Source: an uncultured Lachnospiraceae bacterium
Lineage (GTDB): Bacteria; Bacillota; Clostridia; Lachnospirales; Lachnospiraceae
Reading direction: 5' to 3'
NCBI GenBank assembly: GCA_949502235.1
Contig: CATBDC010000032.1
Span: forward strand, 1 to 44,498
DNA length: 44,498 nt
A program made the position numbers and the translations under genes. This document shows, piece after piece, positions 9,198 through 17,715 of this stretch (positions are counted from its first letter, which is position 1; each line of letters starts with the position of its first letter). Under the pieces are notes generated by a model. That model saw only the letters and a list, made by a program, of their open reading frames with translations, was not told where the DNA came from and made no database searches.

Positions 9198-9226
9198 TTG
9201 ACCATGCTTATCTTTTATGTTAGGTT
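9198..9226 (+). promoter_or_regulatory. possible promoter of the importer/nitrogenase-like operon
   Basis: TTGACC (9198-9203) is 17 bases from TAGGTT (9221-9226), which has an extended TG one base upstream. The -10 is poor, as would suit a promoter needing an activator such as the adjacent LysR protein. The start codon is at 9269. Confidence 0.35.
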
Positions 9227-9268
9227 AAAAAGAAGCCTAGGTACAATAAGAAAAGGAGAATCTATACA

Positions 9269-10138
9269 ATGAAAACAAAGTCTATTTTGATTTCCGGTTT
9301 ACTAATCTTTACACTTTTACTGTCAGCCTGCGGCTCAAAAGAGAAAGCTTCAGAAAATGATAAAAAGGACACAGAAAGCACTGCAGAAAATGCAGGAGAT
9401 ACTGCACAGGATGCTTCCGAAGAAACGATTACTTTAAAAATCGGTACCCATGGCAGCTTTAGTCCATATGCATTTATAGATGAAAACTCAGATGCACCCC
9501 AGGGCTACGAAATAGACCTTATGAATGAAATAGCAAAAAGAAAAAATTTAGATGTTACCTTAGAGGTCGCCGAATGGAACGGTGTGTTTGGAATGCTGGA
9601 CGCCGGCCAGTTAGATACCATTGCCTGCGTAGTAAGCCCTACGGAAGAACGCAAAGAAAAATATGATTTTTCGGAGCCTTATATAAAAATGGATATTGGA
9701 ATCGGCGTACAAAAAGGGCAGGCCTCTTCCATTACAAAATTAGAAGATCTGGCTGGAAAGAAAATCGGTGTAAATGCAGGCGGACAGGCTATGAAAAAAC
9801 TGGAATCTCTTCAGGATACTGTTCAGTTTGAAATTGTTGCCTACGACAGTCCTACCAGTATGGAATATGATTTGTCCCTCGGAAGACTAGATGGTATTTA
9901 TGAGTCAATTGTTGCTATTCTGCAGGCGGCAGATCGTGGTGACTGCGATATTGAACCGGCAGAAATGGAGCCTCTTGTTACATCATTATGTGCTTATCCG
10001 TTTGTTAAAGATAATGAACGTAACAAAGAGGTCATTGAAAGAATTAATGAGGCGCTGGCTGAAATGCGTGAGGATGGTACACTTATGGAGCTTTCAATGA
10101 AATGGTTTAATATTGATCAAGTAACCATTGATGAATAG
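9269..10138 (+). CDS. ABC importer solute-binding lipoprotein, polar amino-acid type (SBP_bac_3)
   Basis: This 289-residue lipoprotein has a signal peptide ending in the lipobox LLSAC (C21) and a charged linker rich in E, K and D. The family-3 binding domain follows (FSPYAFIDEN ... GYEIDLMNEIAKRKNL ... SPTEERKEKYDFSEPYI). The arginine that usually grips the alpha-carboxylate is present (R128). The aspartate that usually grips the alpha-amino group appears replaced by S213 in GRLDGIYES, with E212 beside it. The ligand is therefore probably a carboxylated, amino-acid-like molecule but not a standard alpha-amino acid. AAAGGAG precedes the ATG. It is the first gene of the importer operon. Confidence 0.9.
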   Translation: MKTKSILISGLLIFTLLLSACGSKEKASENDKKDTESTAENAGDTAQDASEETITLKIGTHGSFSPYAFIDENSDAPQGYEIDLMNEIAKRKNLDVTLEVAEWNGVFGMLDAGQLDTIACVVSPTEERKEKYDFSEPYIKMDIGIGVQKGQASSITKLEDLAGKKIGVNAGGQAMKKLESLQDTVQFEIVAYDSPTSMEYDLSLGRLDGIYESIVAILQAADRGDCDIEPAEMEPLVTSLCAYPFVKDNERNKEVIERINEALAEMREDGTLMELSMKWFNIDQVTIDE

Positions 10139-10153
10139 AGATAAGCGGTTCGG

Positions 10154-10188
10154 AAGATGACTCCACCCTGAAGGATGCGAGTCATCTT
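10154..10188 (+). terminator. intercistronic hairpin after the solute-binding protein gene
   Basis: A perfect 10-base stem (AAGATGACTC at 10154-10163, GAGTCATCTT at 10179-10188) lies 15 bases after the stop. It is followed by AATTTATATA rather than a long T-run. This is typical of a partial terminator or 3' stabiliser that keeps binding-protein mRNA in excess over the downstream permease genes. Confidence 0.55.
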
Positions 10189-10268
10189 AATTTATATACC
10201 ATCGGGCATTCCATAACACATTCCCTTCGTGGGGGGACTTTCTAATAAGGTATGAGGAGAAAAATGAA

Positions 10269-11108
10269 ATGTACGCTGATTTATTAAGACAGCTCGAGTT
10301 GTCTCTGCATCTGAATAAAAAACCGGTCGGGATACATTTTTTCTTAATTCCAGAAGAGTATGACGATGCTGCCGTCCCTTCTTCAGACAGTAAAATGAGT
10401 ATTTGTTCCTATATTAATCAGGCGGCCGAAAAAAAAATCCGCCGAAAGGTCAGCTGGGAGCATGTAAGCTGCACTGGGGGATTATCTGCATTAGGACTAA
10501 AAAAGCCGGGGAATTTTGTAAAATCTGGAAAACAGTTTTTTCTGATGAGGCTGTATGAAAGTATGGCGGTGGCCAGAAAGGTAATCTCTCAGCTTGGTTT
10601 TATGGAAATGCAGATCTATGGCTTTGAAATCGGTCCGTTAGAACAGCTTAACAGTGCGGATGTTGTAATCATACTTGGGAATGCATGGCAGATGATGCGT
10701 ATGGTCCAGGGATATACCTTTCACTATGGGGTGCCGGAAAACCTGGGAACAGCAGGCAATCAAGGGGTATGTGCTGATCTGGCGGCAAGGCCCTTCCAGA
10801 AAAATGATTTTAATTTTTCCATGCTTTGTCCAGGCGCCAGAATCCATATGAAATCATCTGAAAACGAAATGGGGTGCGGAATGCCCATACACCAGTTTAA
10901 GACAATTGCAGCCTCTGTCGTAGCCACTACATCCCTGGCCATGACCAGACAGGAAAAGCTGGAATTACTTAAGAGAATGAATTCTCCCTCGGATTTAGAC
11001 TGCAAAATAGAGCTGGATAAAATGTACGGTACCTATCATAAAAATTCTCCTTATCCCCATGAATTATATGACAGACAGGAAAAAGTAACAGAAAGGGACT
11101 TTCTATGA
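10269..11108 (+). CDS. DUF169 family protein, cysteine-rich
   Basis: The 279-residue cytosolic protein matches DUF169: an N-terminal LELSLHLNKKPVGIHFF segment, EHVSCTGGLSALGL, DVVIILGNAWQMMRMVQGYTFHYG, and GVCADLAARPF ... LCPGARI ... MGCGMP. Family function is unknown. Six cysteines stand out: C46, C68, C168, C187, C203 and one in SDLDCKIEL. Several are in conserved-looking positions and could hold a metal or Fe-S cluster. GAGGAG stands 9 bases before the ATG. The stop overlaps the permease start (ATGA, 11105-11108), tying it to the importer. It sits between binding protein and permease, so a role in handling the substrate is inferred. Confidence 0.85.
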   Translation: MYADLLRQLELSLHLNKKPVGIHFFLIPEEYDDAAVPSSDSKMSICSYINQAAEKKIRRKVSWEHVSCTGGLSALGLKKPGNFVKSGKQFFLMRLYESMAVARKVISQLGFMEMQIYGFEIGPLEQLNSADVVIILGNAWQMMRMVQGYTFHYGVPENLGTAGNQGVCADLAARPFQKNDFNFSMLCPGARIHMKSSENEMGCGMPIHQFKTIAASVVATTSLAMTRQEKLELLKRMNSPSDLDCKIELDKMYGTYHKNSPYPHELYDRQEKVTERDFL

Positions 11109-11806
11109 GATTTGATTTCAGATATGTTATAAAAGTATTCCCCAATATTTTAAGCTATTTGCCTGTAACACTCGGAATTGCTTTCTTGTCAGGAGCTATT
11201 GCCATGCTGTTATCAGTTGCGCTCCTGGCGCTTCGGAAAATACACTGTCGGGCGCTGCAGGCCGCCCTTAATTTTTATTTGGATTTTTTCCGGGGAACTC
11301 CTGTAGTAGTCCAGCTTTTTTTCCTGTATTACGGTCTGGCACAGCTTTTTCCCGTGTTTAAAAATCTAAACGGTCTTACTGCTGCAATCATCGGCCTGAG
11401 CCTGAATGCCTCCTCCTATATGTCTGAAAGTATGCGCGGAGCCGTCCAATCTGTTCATCCAAGGCAGGTAGAAGCAGGGCTGGCCTGCGGGCTTACACAG
11501 ACGCAGGTCATGTGGCATATTGTTTTTCCACAGGCGGCAAGGATAGCTGTTCCAACTCTTACCAACGATTTTATCGGACTTATAAAAAGCTCGGCCGTAG
11601 CTTTCGTACTGGGCGTCCGGGACGTAATGGCCCAGACGAAAATGCTTGGCGGAAGCTCCTATCGTTTTTTTGAGTGTTACTTCGTGGCAATTATTATATA
11701 TTTTATTTTAACAAAGCTTATCCATACATTCCAGTTATGGCTTGAAAAGAAATTAGATGTAAGAACAAGAAACGGAGGAAAAAAATGCTCCAGATCAGTC
11801 AGTTGA
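11105..11806 (+). CDS. ABC importer permease, polar amino-acid type
   Basis: This is a 233-residue inner-membrane permease of the HisM/GlnP type. It has about five membrane segments, the family phrase [21 protein letters not shown] and the EAA loop [22 protein letters not shown]. It is translationally coupled to DUF169 upstream, and its end overlaps the ATPase gene by 22 bases. A single permease gene implies a homodimeric channel. Confidence 0.92.
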   Translation: MRFDFRYVIKVFPNILSYLPVTLGIAFLSGAIAMLLSVALLALRKIHCRALQAALNFYLDFFRGTPVVVQLFFLYYGLAQLFPVFKNLNGLTAAIIGLSLNASSYMSESMRGAVQSVHPRQVEAGLACGLTQTQVMWHIVFPQAARIAVPTLTNDFIGLIKSSAVAFVLGVRDVMAQTKMLGGSSYRFFECYFVAIIIYFILTKLIHTFQLWLEKKLDVRTRNGGKKCSRSVS

Positions 11807-12531
11807 AAAAATCCTTTGACTCGCTGCAGGTGTTAAACGGTATTGACCTGCATGTAAAAAAAGGAGAGGTCGTCTCTGTTATCGGCCCCTCCGGAACAGG
11901 AAAATCCACCCTTTTACGCTGTATCAATTATTTAGAGCAGCCCACATCCGGAAGCATTACGATAGACGGACTGTGTATATCTCCTGAAACAAAATCCAGG
12001 AAAAGGCTCTATGAAATACGCAGAAAAAGTTCCATGATCTTTCAGGACCACTCTCTTTTTGAGAATAAGACTGTATTAGAGAATATTACCCTGCCACTGA
12101 TTTCTGCATACGGATATTCAAAATCCGACGCAGAAGTAAAGGCTATGGATATCTTACAGGCAATTGGACTTGCAGACAAATATAATCAATACCCCTACGC
12201 TCTCTCGGGCGGACAGCAGCAGCGGGCAGGTATCGGCCGGGCGCTCGCCATTGAGCCAAAAGTGATGCTGTTTGACGAGCCCACCTCCGCTCTGGACCCT
12301 TCCCTTATTAACGAGGTTCTTGAACTTATCCGTTCACTGGCTGAAAAACATATGACAATGCTGATTGTCACTCATGAAATGAGCTTCGCCCGTCATGTCT
12401 CCGACCGCGTTATCTTTATGAATCATGGCATCATTCTGGAAGAAGGAACGCCGGACCAGATTTTTACAAGTCCCAGATGCCATGAAACCAAATCTTTTAT
12501 TAAAAGTACAATACAAAGAGTGAATTTTTAA
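11785..12531 (+). CDS. ABC importer ATP-binding protein, polar amino-acid type
   Basis: The 248-residue ATPase powers the importer. Walker A is GPSGTGKST, the Q-loop is FQDHSLF, the signature is [15 protein letters not shown], Walker B is [13 protein letters not shown], and the H-loop is IVTHEM. It resembles GlnQ/TcyC-type subunits. A GGAGG site precedes the ATG inside the permease end. It is followed after 64 bases, with no terminator, by the NifH-like gene. Confidence 0.95.
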   Translation: MLQISQLKKSFDSLQVLNGIDLHVKKGEVVSVIGPSGTGKSTLLRCINYLEQPTSGSITIDGLCISPETKSRKRLYEIRRKSSMIFQDHSLFENKTVLENITLPLISAYGYSKSDAEVKAMDILQAIGLADKYNQYPYALSGGQQQRAGIGRALAIEPKVMLFDEPTSALDPSLINEVLELIRSLAEKHMTMLIVTHEMSFARHVSDRVIFMNHGIILEEGTPDQIFTSPRCHETKSFIKSTIQRVNF

Positions 12532-12595
12532 AATCTACTATAACAGGCAGTTTACAATGTAGGATGGAATCAAACATACAGAATTGGAGAAAACA

Positions 12596-13333
12596 ATGAA
12601 ACGATATGCAATATATGGAAAGGGCGGTATAGGAAAATCCACAATAACATGCGCTCTTTCCGCAGCCCTTGCACGGAAGGGCTTTACGGTGCTTCAAATT
12701 GGATGCGATCCAAAGGCAGATTCAACCGCCTCGCTGCTTGGCGGACAGTCTCTTATTCCTATTACAGAATATCTCCGTCAGCATGACGAGACACCCTCCC
12801 TTAGAGACATTATTGTTCAGGGATACGGCGGCGTATATTGTGCTGAATCCGGCGGTCCCACTCCGGGAATCGGCTGCGCCGGCAGAGGAATATTAATGGC
12901 CTTTCATTTGCTGGATGAGCTGGAGGCAATCGAAAAAATTCAGCCGGATTATGTATTATATGATGTTCTGGGAGATGTTGTATGCGGCGGCTTTGCCGCC
13001 CCAATCCGCGACAGCTATGCGGATGAAGTAATAATAGTTACATCTGGTGAAAAAATGTCCTTATTTGCCGCAGGTAATATTTTTCAGGCTGTGGAAAATT
13101 TTAAAGATCAAAATTACGCTCAGGTACGCGGAGTAATTCTTAATAAAAGGAATGTCCCCGGCGAGGAAAATCTTGTTCAGGAATTTCTGGATACCACCGG
13201 GCTTCCCCTGCTGGGGGTCATTCCAAGAGATAATGCAATTCCCTTTTACGAAAATAAAAATCAAACGGTAATAGAAGGAGATGCCGGACTTCCTATATCA
13301 CAAAAAATAATAAGCATTGCGGAAAAACTATGA
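12596..13333 (+). CDS. NifH-like nitrogenase-superfamily iron protein (ATP-dependent reductase)
   Basis: This 245-residue protein should form a homodimer that binds one [4Fe-4S] cluster and passes electrons, with ATP hydrolysis, to the component 1 partner. It shows the deviant P-loop GKGGIGKS (8-15), the switch segment GCDPKADST, cluster cysteine C94 in PGIGCAGRG, and cluster cysteine C130 in [16 protein letters not shown]. The arginine corresponding to the nitrogenase ADP-ribosylation site (GRG) is kept. It is shorter than nitrogenase NifH and seems to lack the C-terminal tail. The start at 12596 follows GGAG by six bases; the TTG at 12584 would contain that site. It overlaps the next gene by ATGA. 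Confidence 0.92.
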   Translation: MKRYAIYGKGGIGKSTITCALSAALARKGFTVLQIGCDPKADSTASLLGGQSLIPITEYLRQHDETPSLRDIIVQGYGGVYCAESGGPTPGIGCAGRGILMAFHLLDELEAIEKIQPDYVLYDVLGDVVCGGFAAPIRDSYADEVIIVTSGEKMSLFAAGNIFQAVENFKDQNYAQVRGVILNKRNVPGEENLVQEFLDTTGLPLLGVIPRDNAIPFYENKNQTVIEGDAGLPISQKIISIAEKL

Positions 13334-14694
13334 AAAATTACTATACTCTTACTATCACACAGGCTGAAGAACTGCTGTTAAAAAAGCAGCCTATTCCTGG
13401 AAATTTATATGAAAATGTTGAACGAAAGGTTCTGTTATATCCCCACGACGGAGACGGAGGCGCCATTCCTACAACAACTCCCCTTTGTATTCCCCATCTG
13501 GTTTCTCTGATGATTTCTCCAATGGGATGCGGAATACATCTTACAGAGACTGGAAGAGGGTGTATACACAATGCGGGAAGGGCATGGCTTTTACGTCTGA
13601 CGGAAAAGGAAATTGTCCTTGGCATGCAGGAAAAACGGATAACACAGGCTGTAAAAGAAATTCTGGAAAATTCGTCTGTAGGCATTGACAGCATATTATT
13701 ATGCGCCACCTGTATGGACGCGTTATTATCCACGAATCTTTCTGCAATCGCCGGACATATAGAACAGCTTTACCATATCAGAACCGAAGCCGAATTCATG
13801 GGGCCTTTTTTGAATACTTCGCCAAAACAGGCTGAATTCCGGATGATGTCTGCTGTTTACAGGCTGCTTCGGCCTCTGAAAAACTGTGAGAAGGCTCAGA
13901 CGGTTAACATAATAGGTAGTTTAGACAAACCGGCATGCATTACCGAACTATACCATTTACTTCATCCTCTTGGAATTGAAAAAATATTTTGTATAAGTGA
14001 TTTTCCCTCCATAAAAGACGCGGATATCATGACCCGGTCGAAAGCAAACATCGTATTAAGTAAAAGCGCGTTAAAAGCCGCGCGGCAGATGGAAAAGAGA
14101 TGGAATATTCCCGGAATCTATATGGCTCCCTCCTGTGATATAGAGCTTATTGCCTCGAATTACAACCGTTTATCTCAGGTATTGGAAAAAGAAGTTGATG
14201 ACAATCGTTTACAGGAAGATGTACGCCGTCAAATAAAATGGATACGCCCTTACTTAAAAAAATATCGTTGCGCAGTAGGCGGAAAAAATAATATCCCCTG
14301 CTTTACGGCTGCATGCAGCTTAATAAAGCTGGGCTGTGACGTCCGAATTATCTTTGCCCATAACATTACACAGGATGATTTAAAAGAAATCACATGGCTG
14401 AAAAATAGAAATCCAAATATAAAAATATACTTCGACAGCCATCCGTCTATGTATGATTACAAAGCGGCGGCCAATGAATTTAATCTGTCTTTTGGCGTAC
14501 CGGATCCCTTCCTTTACCGCACGGAAGGAATCCTTGACGCGCCTCTGCTTGATTTCTCCGGTACTTATTCGGATGTGTTAAGCTTTTTAGAAAGCCTTAA
14601 AGATGCAGTCAGCAGACCCGCCGGCACAGACGGCAAAATATTTCCTGCATATAAAAAATGCTGGCATTCTCTTATAAACGAAGGAGGAAAATGA
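13330..14694 (+). CDS. NifD-like nitrogenase-superfamily component 1 subunit
   Basis: The 454-residue protein is a component 1 oxidoreductase subunit. Reading it against NifD by eye, C53 (PLCIPH), C67 ([13 protein letters not shown]) and C128 (ATCMDALL) fall where the three P-cluster cysteines are. [19 protein letters not shown] matches the NifD EKDIVFGG helix. The NifD FeMo-cofactor ligands appear lost: Cys275 aligns with S244 ([19 protein letters not shown]) and His442 with S414 (FSGTYSDV). It is therefore not a dinitrogen reductase. It overlaps the NifH-like gene (ATGA at 13330) and the NifK-like gene. Its specific substrate is unknown. Confidence 0.85.
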   Translation: MKNYYTLTITQAEELLLKKQPIPGNLYENVERKVLLYPHDGDGGAIPTTTPLCIPHLVSLMISPMGCGIHLTETGRGCIHNAGRAWLLRLTEKEIVLGMQEKRITQAVKEILENSSVGIDSILLCATCMDALLSTNLSAIAGHIEQLYHIRTEAEFMGPFLNTSPKQAEFRMMSAVYRLLRPLKNCEKAQTVNIIGSLDKPACITELYHLLHPLGIEKIFCISDFPSIKDADIMTRSKANIVLSKSALKAARQMEKRWNIPGIYMAPSCDIELIASNYNRLSQVLEKEVDDNRLQEDVRRQIKWIRPYLKKYRCAVGGKNNIPCFTAACSLIKLGCDVRIIFAHNITQDDLKEITWLKNRNPNIKIYFDSHPSMYDYKAAANEFNLSFGVPDPFLYRTEGILDAPLLDFSGTYSDVLSFLESLKDAVSRPAGTDGKIFPAYKKCWHSLINEGGK

Positions 14695-14696
14695 CA

Positions 14697-15875
14697 ATGA
14701 AAGGACTGTACCGCAGCTTTCCGGCATTTGCGCCGGACTACACGGGTGTATCTTCATTTCTCTTTGCTGAAAATGCATTAACTATATTCCTGGACCCCCA
14801 TGGCTGTAACGGACAGTCATTATACTATATGGATCCCCGGTTTGAAGACTTTGGAAAAATGCCTAAAAGCTTTTCCTGTGGAATCCGGGAAAAAGACGCC
14901 GTTTTCGGCCTGGACACTCTCGTAGAAAAGAAAACTGTAAAACTGCTTGAGTATGTAAGCGGCGATTATATTGTATTACTTGGCACCCCTGTTCCCGCGA
15001 TGCTTGGCGTAGATTTTAAAGCTCTTTCTGAAAAAATCCAGCGTCTCACAAATATTCCCGCTTTTGGAATACCCACTACAGGACTTTGCTTTTATGATGA
15101 CGGACAGAAGCTGCTTTTAAACTGCATTTTAGACTGGGCGGAATCTACAGGAAATAATTTTGAGTCTGAAAGAGCCGATGTACATATCATTGGAGCAACG
15201 CCTCTGGACGGATGGGATTATACATCAATCAATGATTATCTCTCCCTTCTGAGAGACTGCGGCATCACAAATATATCCTGTTGGGGACAGGGAGGCCTCC
15301 TGCAAAAGGCCAAAGGAGTAAAGAATTCCAAACTAAATATTGCCGTTTCGGCCCCCGGGCTGTATATTGCCCAGAGACTGGAACAGTCATATGGCACCCC
15401 ATACATCATAGGGTTTCCAATTGGAACGCAGATGGAGACATATTATAAAAGCTTAATAAAAACAAAAATAAATGCGCAGACTCCTCCTTCTAATCCGGAA
15501 AGCGCCTATGTAAACAAGGATATCGGCCGCGTTCTGATTCTGGGAGATCCCATAAACAGCTGCATGCTCCGCAGCTGCCTTCAGCTGCAGTTTGGCATAC
15601 CAAAGGTGGATATTGGCTTCTGCTTTTTCCCTCCTTCCATCTGTATGCAGACAGATGATTTTATTTTTACAGAAGAATATGAACTGAATCAGGCGGTATC
15701 CAAAAGACCGGCATATGATTTTGTAATTGGGGATCCTTTATTTCAGAGCTCCATTTCAGGTAAGAAATATATAGATTACCCTAATATTGCTGTTTCAGGG
15801 CGGCTTTATGCACGGGAAATGGAGCGTACTTTCGGAAAATGGGGAGACGTTTTTATTGAAAAGCATATCCTATAG
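14697..15875 (+). CDS. NifK-like nitrogenase-superfamily component 1 partner subunit
   Basis: The product is 392 residues from ATG 14697, which stands 9 bases after AAGGAGG. ATG 14691, overlapping the upstream stop, is the alternative. C37 (DPHGCNGQ) and C61 (KSFSCGIREKDAVFG) are 24 residues apart and match NifK P-cluster C70 and C95. The third NifK cysteine position reads GTPVPAML, with proline P98 instead. With the NifD-like partner this makes five of six P-cluster cysteines. It lies at the end of the operon and converges with the DUF4230 gene, with no hairpin terminator visible in the 6-base gap. Confidence 0.82.
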   Translation: MKGLYRSFPAFAPDYTGVSSFLFAENALTIFLDPHGCNGQSLYYMDPRFEDFGKMPKSFSCGIREKDAVFGLDTLVEKKTVKLLEYVSGDYIVLLGTPVPAMLGVDFKALSEKIQRLTNIPAFGIPTTGLCFYDDGQKLLLNCILDWAESTGNNFESERADVHIIGATPLDGWDYTSINDYLSLLRDCGITNISCWGQGGLLQKAKGVKNSKLNIAVSAPGLYIAQRLEQSYGTPYIIGFPIGTQMETYYKSLIKTKINAQTPPSNPESAYVNKDIGRVLILGDPINSCMLRSCLQLQFGIPKVDIGFCFFPPSICMQTDDFIFTEEYELNQAVSKRPAYDFVIGDPLFQSSISGKKYIDYPNIAVSGRLYAREMERTFGKWGDVFIEKHIL

Positions 15876-15881
15876 GCAGAA

Positions 15882-16559
15882 TTACGGGGCTGGCGGACTA
15901 TCTGTCAAAGTATACCTTATCTCCACTCCCTCCCCATACACAGCCTGGAAATGTGATATCAGCAGATACTTAATAGTCTCATCTGACTTCTTTAAAATAT
16001 CGCTTTTTAATATTTTCGTCTCCTCCTGCTTCGCGGCCTCTATCAGGAGGCCGTTATAATCCTCCGGCCTTACGGGATTAAAGATATTGTTTTTTTCATC
16101 AAAAATTTCCAGGGATTCTTGAATCGTGTAGTTGTCTAATATCCGGGAATGGGGAACAAATAGATTTACCGCTGTCACCCTTCCATCGGAATCTGCATTT
16201 TCTATGAATTTTACATCATCCCCATTAATTCCAATATTTATTCTTCCATCTATCGTTGCGACAAAATTATTTTCCGTTAAGGGGATGTCTACTCCCATAA
16301 AGCTGTTTCTGTCCGAATACTTCAGTACGGATGTATAGGTAAATTCATACGCCGCATATCTTGAAATCTGCTTTATTTCTTCTTTCACTGCATCTGTCTC
16401 AATCTTCTTTCGTTCAAGCTCTGCCAGTTTATCTTCCAGCTCTTTCATTTCCTCTTGCCTTCGGCTTCTGTCTCTTACTAACGAAATGCAGAAAAACAGC
16501 ATTCCGGTAAAAATGATCCCCGTCACAATCCAAAAGAAGCTTATACGAAATTTTTTCAT
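15882..16559 (-). CDS. DUF4230 domain membrane-anchored protein
   Basis: The 225-residue protein has one N-terminal membrane segment (about residues 8-28) and a charged coiled-coil stretch (about 30-65). A DUF4230-type domain follows (AYEFTYTSVLKYSD, GVDIPLTENNFVATIDGRINIGI). The family function is unknown, and most of the protein should face outside the membrane. It is convergent with the nitrogenase-like operon. A terminator for the upstream YitT gene separates the two minus-strand genes. Confidence 0.75.
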   Translation of the reverse strand: MKKFRISFFWIVTGIIFTGMLFFCISLVRDRSRRQEEMKELEDKLAELERKKIETDAVKEEIKQISRYAAYEFTYTSVLKYSDRNSFMGVDIPLTENNFVATIDGRINIGINGDDVKFIENADSDGRVTAVNLFVPHSRILDNYTIQESLEIFDEKNNIFNPVRPEDYNGLLIEAAKQEETKILKSDILKKSDETIKYLLISHFQAVYGEGVEIRYTLTDSPPAP

Positions 16560-16575
16560 AATCTATTTTCTAAAA

Positions 16576-16613
16576 ATCCCTGCAATTATTAATGATACAA
16601 TGTATGCAGGGAT
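16576..16613 (-). terminator. rho-independent terminator of the yitT-like gene
   Basis: On the minus strand, a 9-base stem ATCCCTGCA / TGCAGGGAT (arms 16605-16613 and 16576-16584) is followed by TTTTTAGAAAA. It ends transcription coming from the YitT-family gene. Confidence 0.65.
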
Positions 16614-16625
16614 AATAAGCCATAT

Positions 16626-16693
16626 GTTACTATTCGAGACCGAAGGCCGCTCATAGTAACCTTCGCAAATCCATGAAAATTCGCTTCGCGAAT
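16626..16693. repeat. GTTACT hairpin repeat, copy 3, with adjacent ATTCGC hairpin
   Basis: Arms GTTACTAT (16626-16633) and ATAGTAAC (16653-16660) are perfect and resemble those of the copies at 3332 and 7182. A second small hairpin, ATTCGC-TTC-GCGAAT (16679-16693), lies next to it, 10 bases from the YitT stop. Confidence 0.5.
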
Positions 16694-16703
16694 AGGATAT
16701 ACT

Positions 16704-17573
16704 TTATTGATATTTTTTATTCAGTGAAAATCCCCGTCCCTTTACCTCGCTTACCCGGCTCACTACCATAAAGCTTTCCGGATCAATGCCTCTGATGATA
16801 CGCTCCACCTTCGGAAGCTCCCGGTTAGAAATAACGCTGAAAATCATCTGTGTCCGGTTGTGGAGATAACCGCTCTCACCCTCTAGCATAGTCACGCCCC
16901 GATCCAGCTCCTTTAGGATTGCGTCACGGATTTCCCCGGACTTCCGGCTTATGATCCTGACCTCGGTTCTTGTAGTGCCCATTAGCAACATTTTATCCAA
17001 TACAATTGTATAAATCATAACCAGCACAATTCCGTATAAAATATTCTCTGCCTTCCGAAACACTGCCTGAGACAGCAGAATACATACGTCAAAGGCATAC
17101 ATGCTGATAGAAACGGGAATTCTAAAAAATCGTTTAAGCACCAGAGGCGGAATATCCATCCCTCCTGTAGACGCTCCTGAACGGATAACAATTCCAAGTG
17201 CAATACCAATCCCCAGTCCGGAAAATATCGTACACAAAAGAACATCGTCTGTAAGCGTGACCCCTTTAAGAGTCCTGTCAAACAGCTCCAAAGCCACAGG
17301 GTACAGAAAAGTACTGGCAAGTGTCGTTGATGCAAAGGCTTTTCCTAAAACCTTATATCCAAGAAGCAGCATAATAACATTAAAAATAAGAACAAATCCT
17401 GAGATCGGAATCCCCGTCAAATAATTAACTGTAAGGGCCATACCTGTAGTCCCTCCGGTTACAAGCCCTGCAGGCAGCAGAAACAGCCTCACTGTAAGCG
17501 CATACAGAAAATTTCCTGCAACAACTGCAATTAAAGATATTACTGTCTGATAGCTATTTTTCTTCTTCTCCAT
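16704..17573 (-). CDS. YitT family membrane protein (DUF161 + DUF2179)
   Basis: This 289-residue protein has five or six membrane segments in the first ~200 residues, with the YitT signature LPAGLVTGGTTGMALTVNY and VIRSGASTGGMDIPPL. A cytosolic DUF2179 domain follows (TEVRIISRKSGEIRDAIL ... GVTMLEGESGY). Family role is unsettled. The ATG at 17573 follows AGGAAGGG. A TTG at 17639 would extend into the terminator of the upstream gene and is rejected. Confidence 0.9.
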   Translation of the reverse strand: MEKKKNSYQTVISLIAVVAGNFLYALTVRLFLLPAGLVTGGTTGMALTVNYLTGIPISGFVLIFNVIMLLLGYKVLGKAFASTTLASTFLYPVALELFDRTLKGVTLTDDVLLCTIFSGLGIGIALGIVIRSGASTGGMDIPPLVLKRFFRIPVSISMYAFDVCILLSQAVFRKAENILYGIVLVMIYTIVLDKMLLMGTTRTEVRIISRKSGEIRDAILKELDRGVTMLEGESGYLHNRTQMIFSVISNRELPKVERIIRGIDPESFMVVSRVSEVKGRGFSLNKKYQ

Positions 17574-17603
17574 AAATAAATCCCTTCCTATCAAGATTAA
17601 AGT

Positions 17604-17645
17604 AAAAAAACCACGTTTGTCAGGAATTTTCCCTAACAAACGTGG
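17604..17645 (-). terminator. rho-independent terminator of the trigger-factor-like gene
   Basis: On the minus strand, a perfect 10-base stem CCACGTTTGT / ACAAACGTGG (arms 17636-17645 and 17611-17620) is followed by seven T (17604-17610). It lies 70 bases past the stop of the lipoprotein gene. Confidence 0.9.
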
Positions 17646-17715
17646 ATCAAGGCTTTGCCTAATACAGTTATATTATACAGAACAAAAACCGCTCTGGTCA
17701 AGCTCTTTTTACCCT

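Noticed and set aside
12596-15875. True nitrogenase (nitrogen fixation) operon
   Set aside because: FeMo-cofactor ligands appear replaced, subunits are shorter than NifD/NifK, one P-cluster cysteine is missing, and no NifE/N/B genes lie nearby.
12596-15875. Protochlorophyllide reductase (BchL/N/B) or F430 enzyme (CfbC/D)
   Set aside because: No tetrapyrrole genes nearby, an amino-acid-type importer is present instead, and the component 1 cysteine pattern follows NifD/NifK rather than BchN/BchB as far as can be read by eye.
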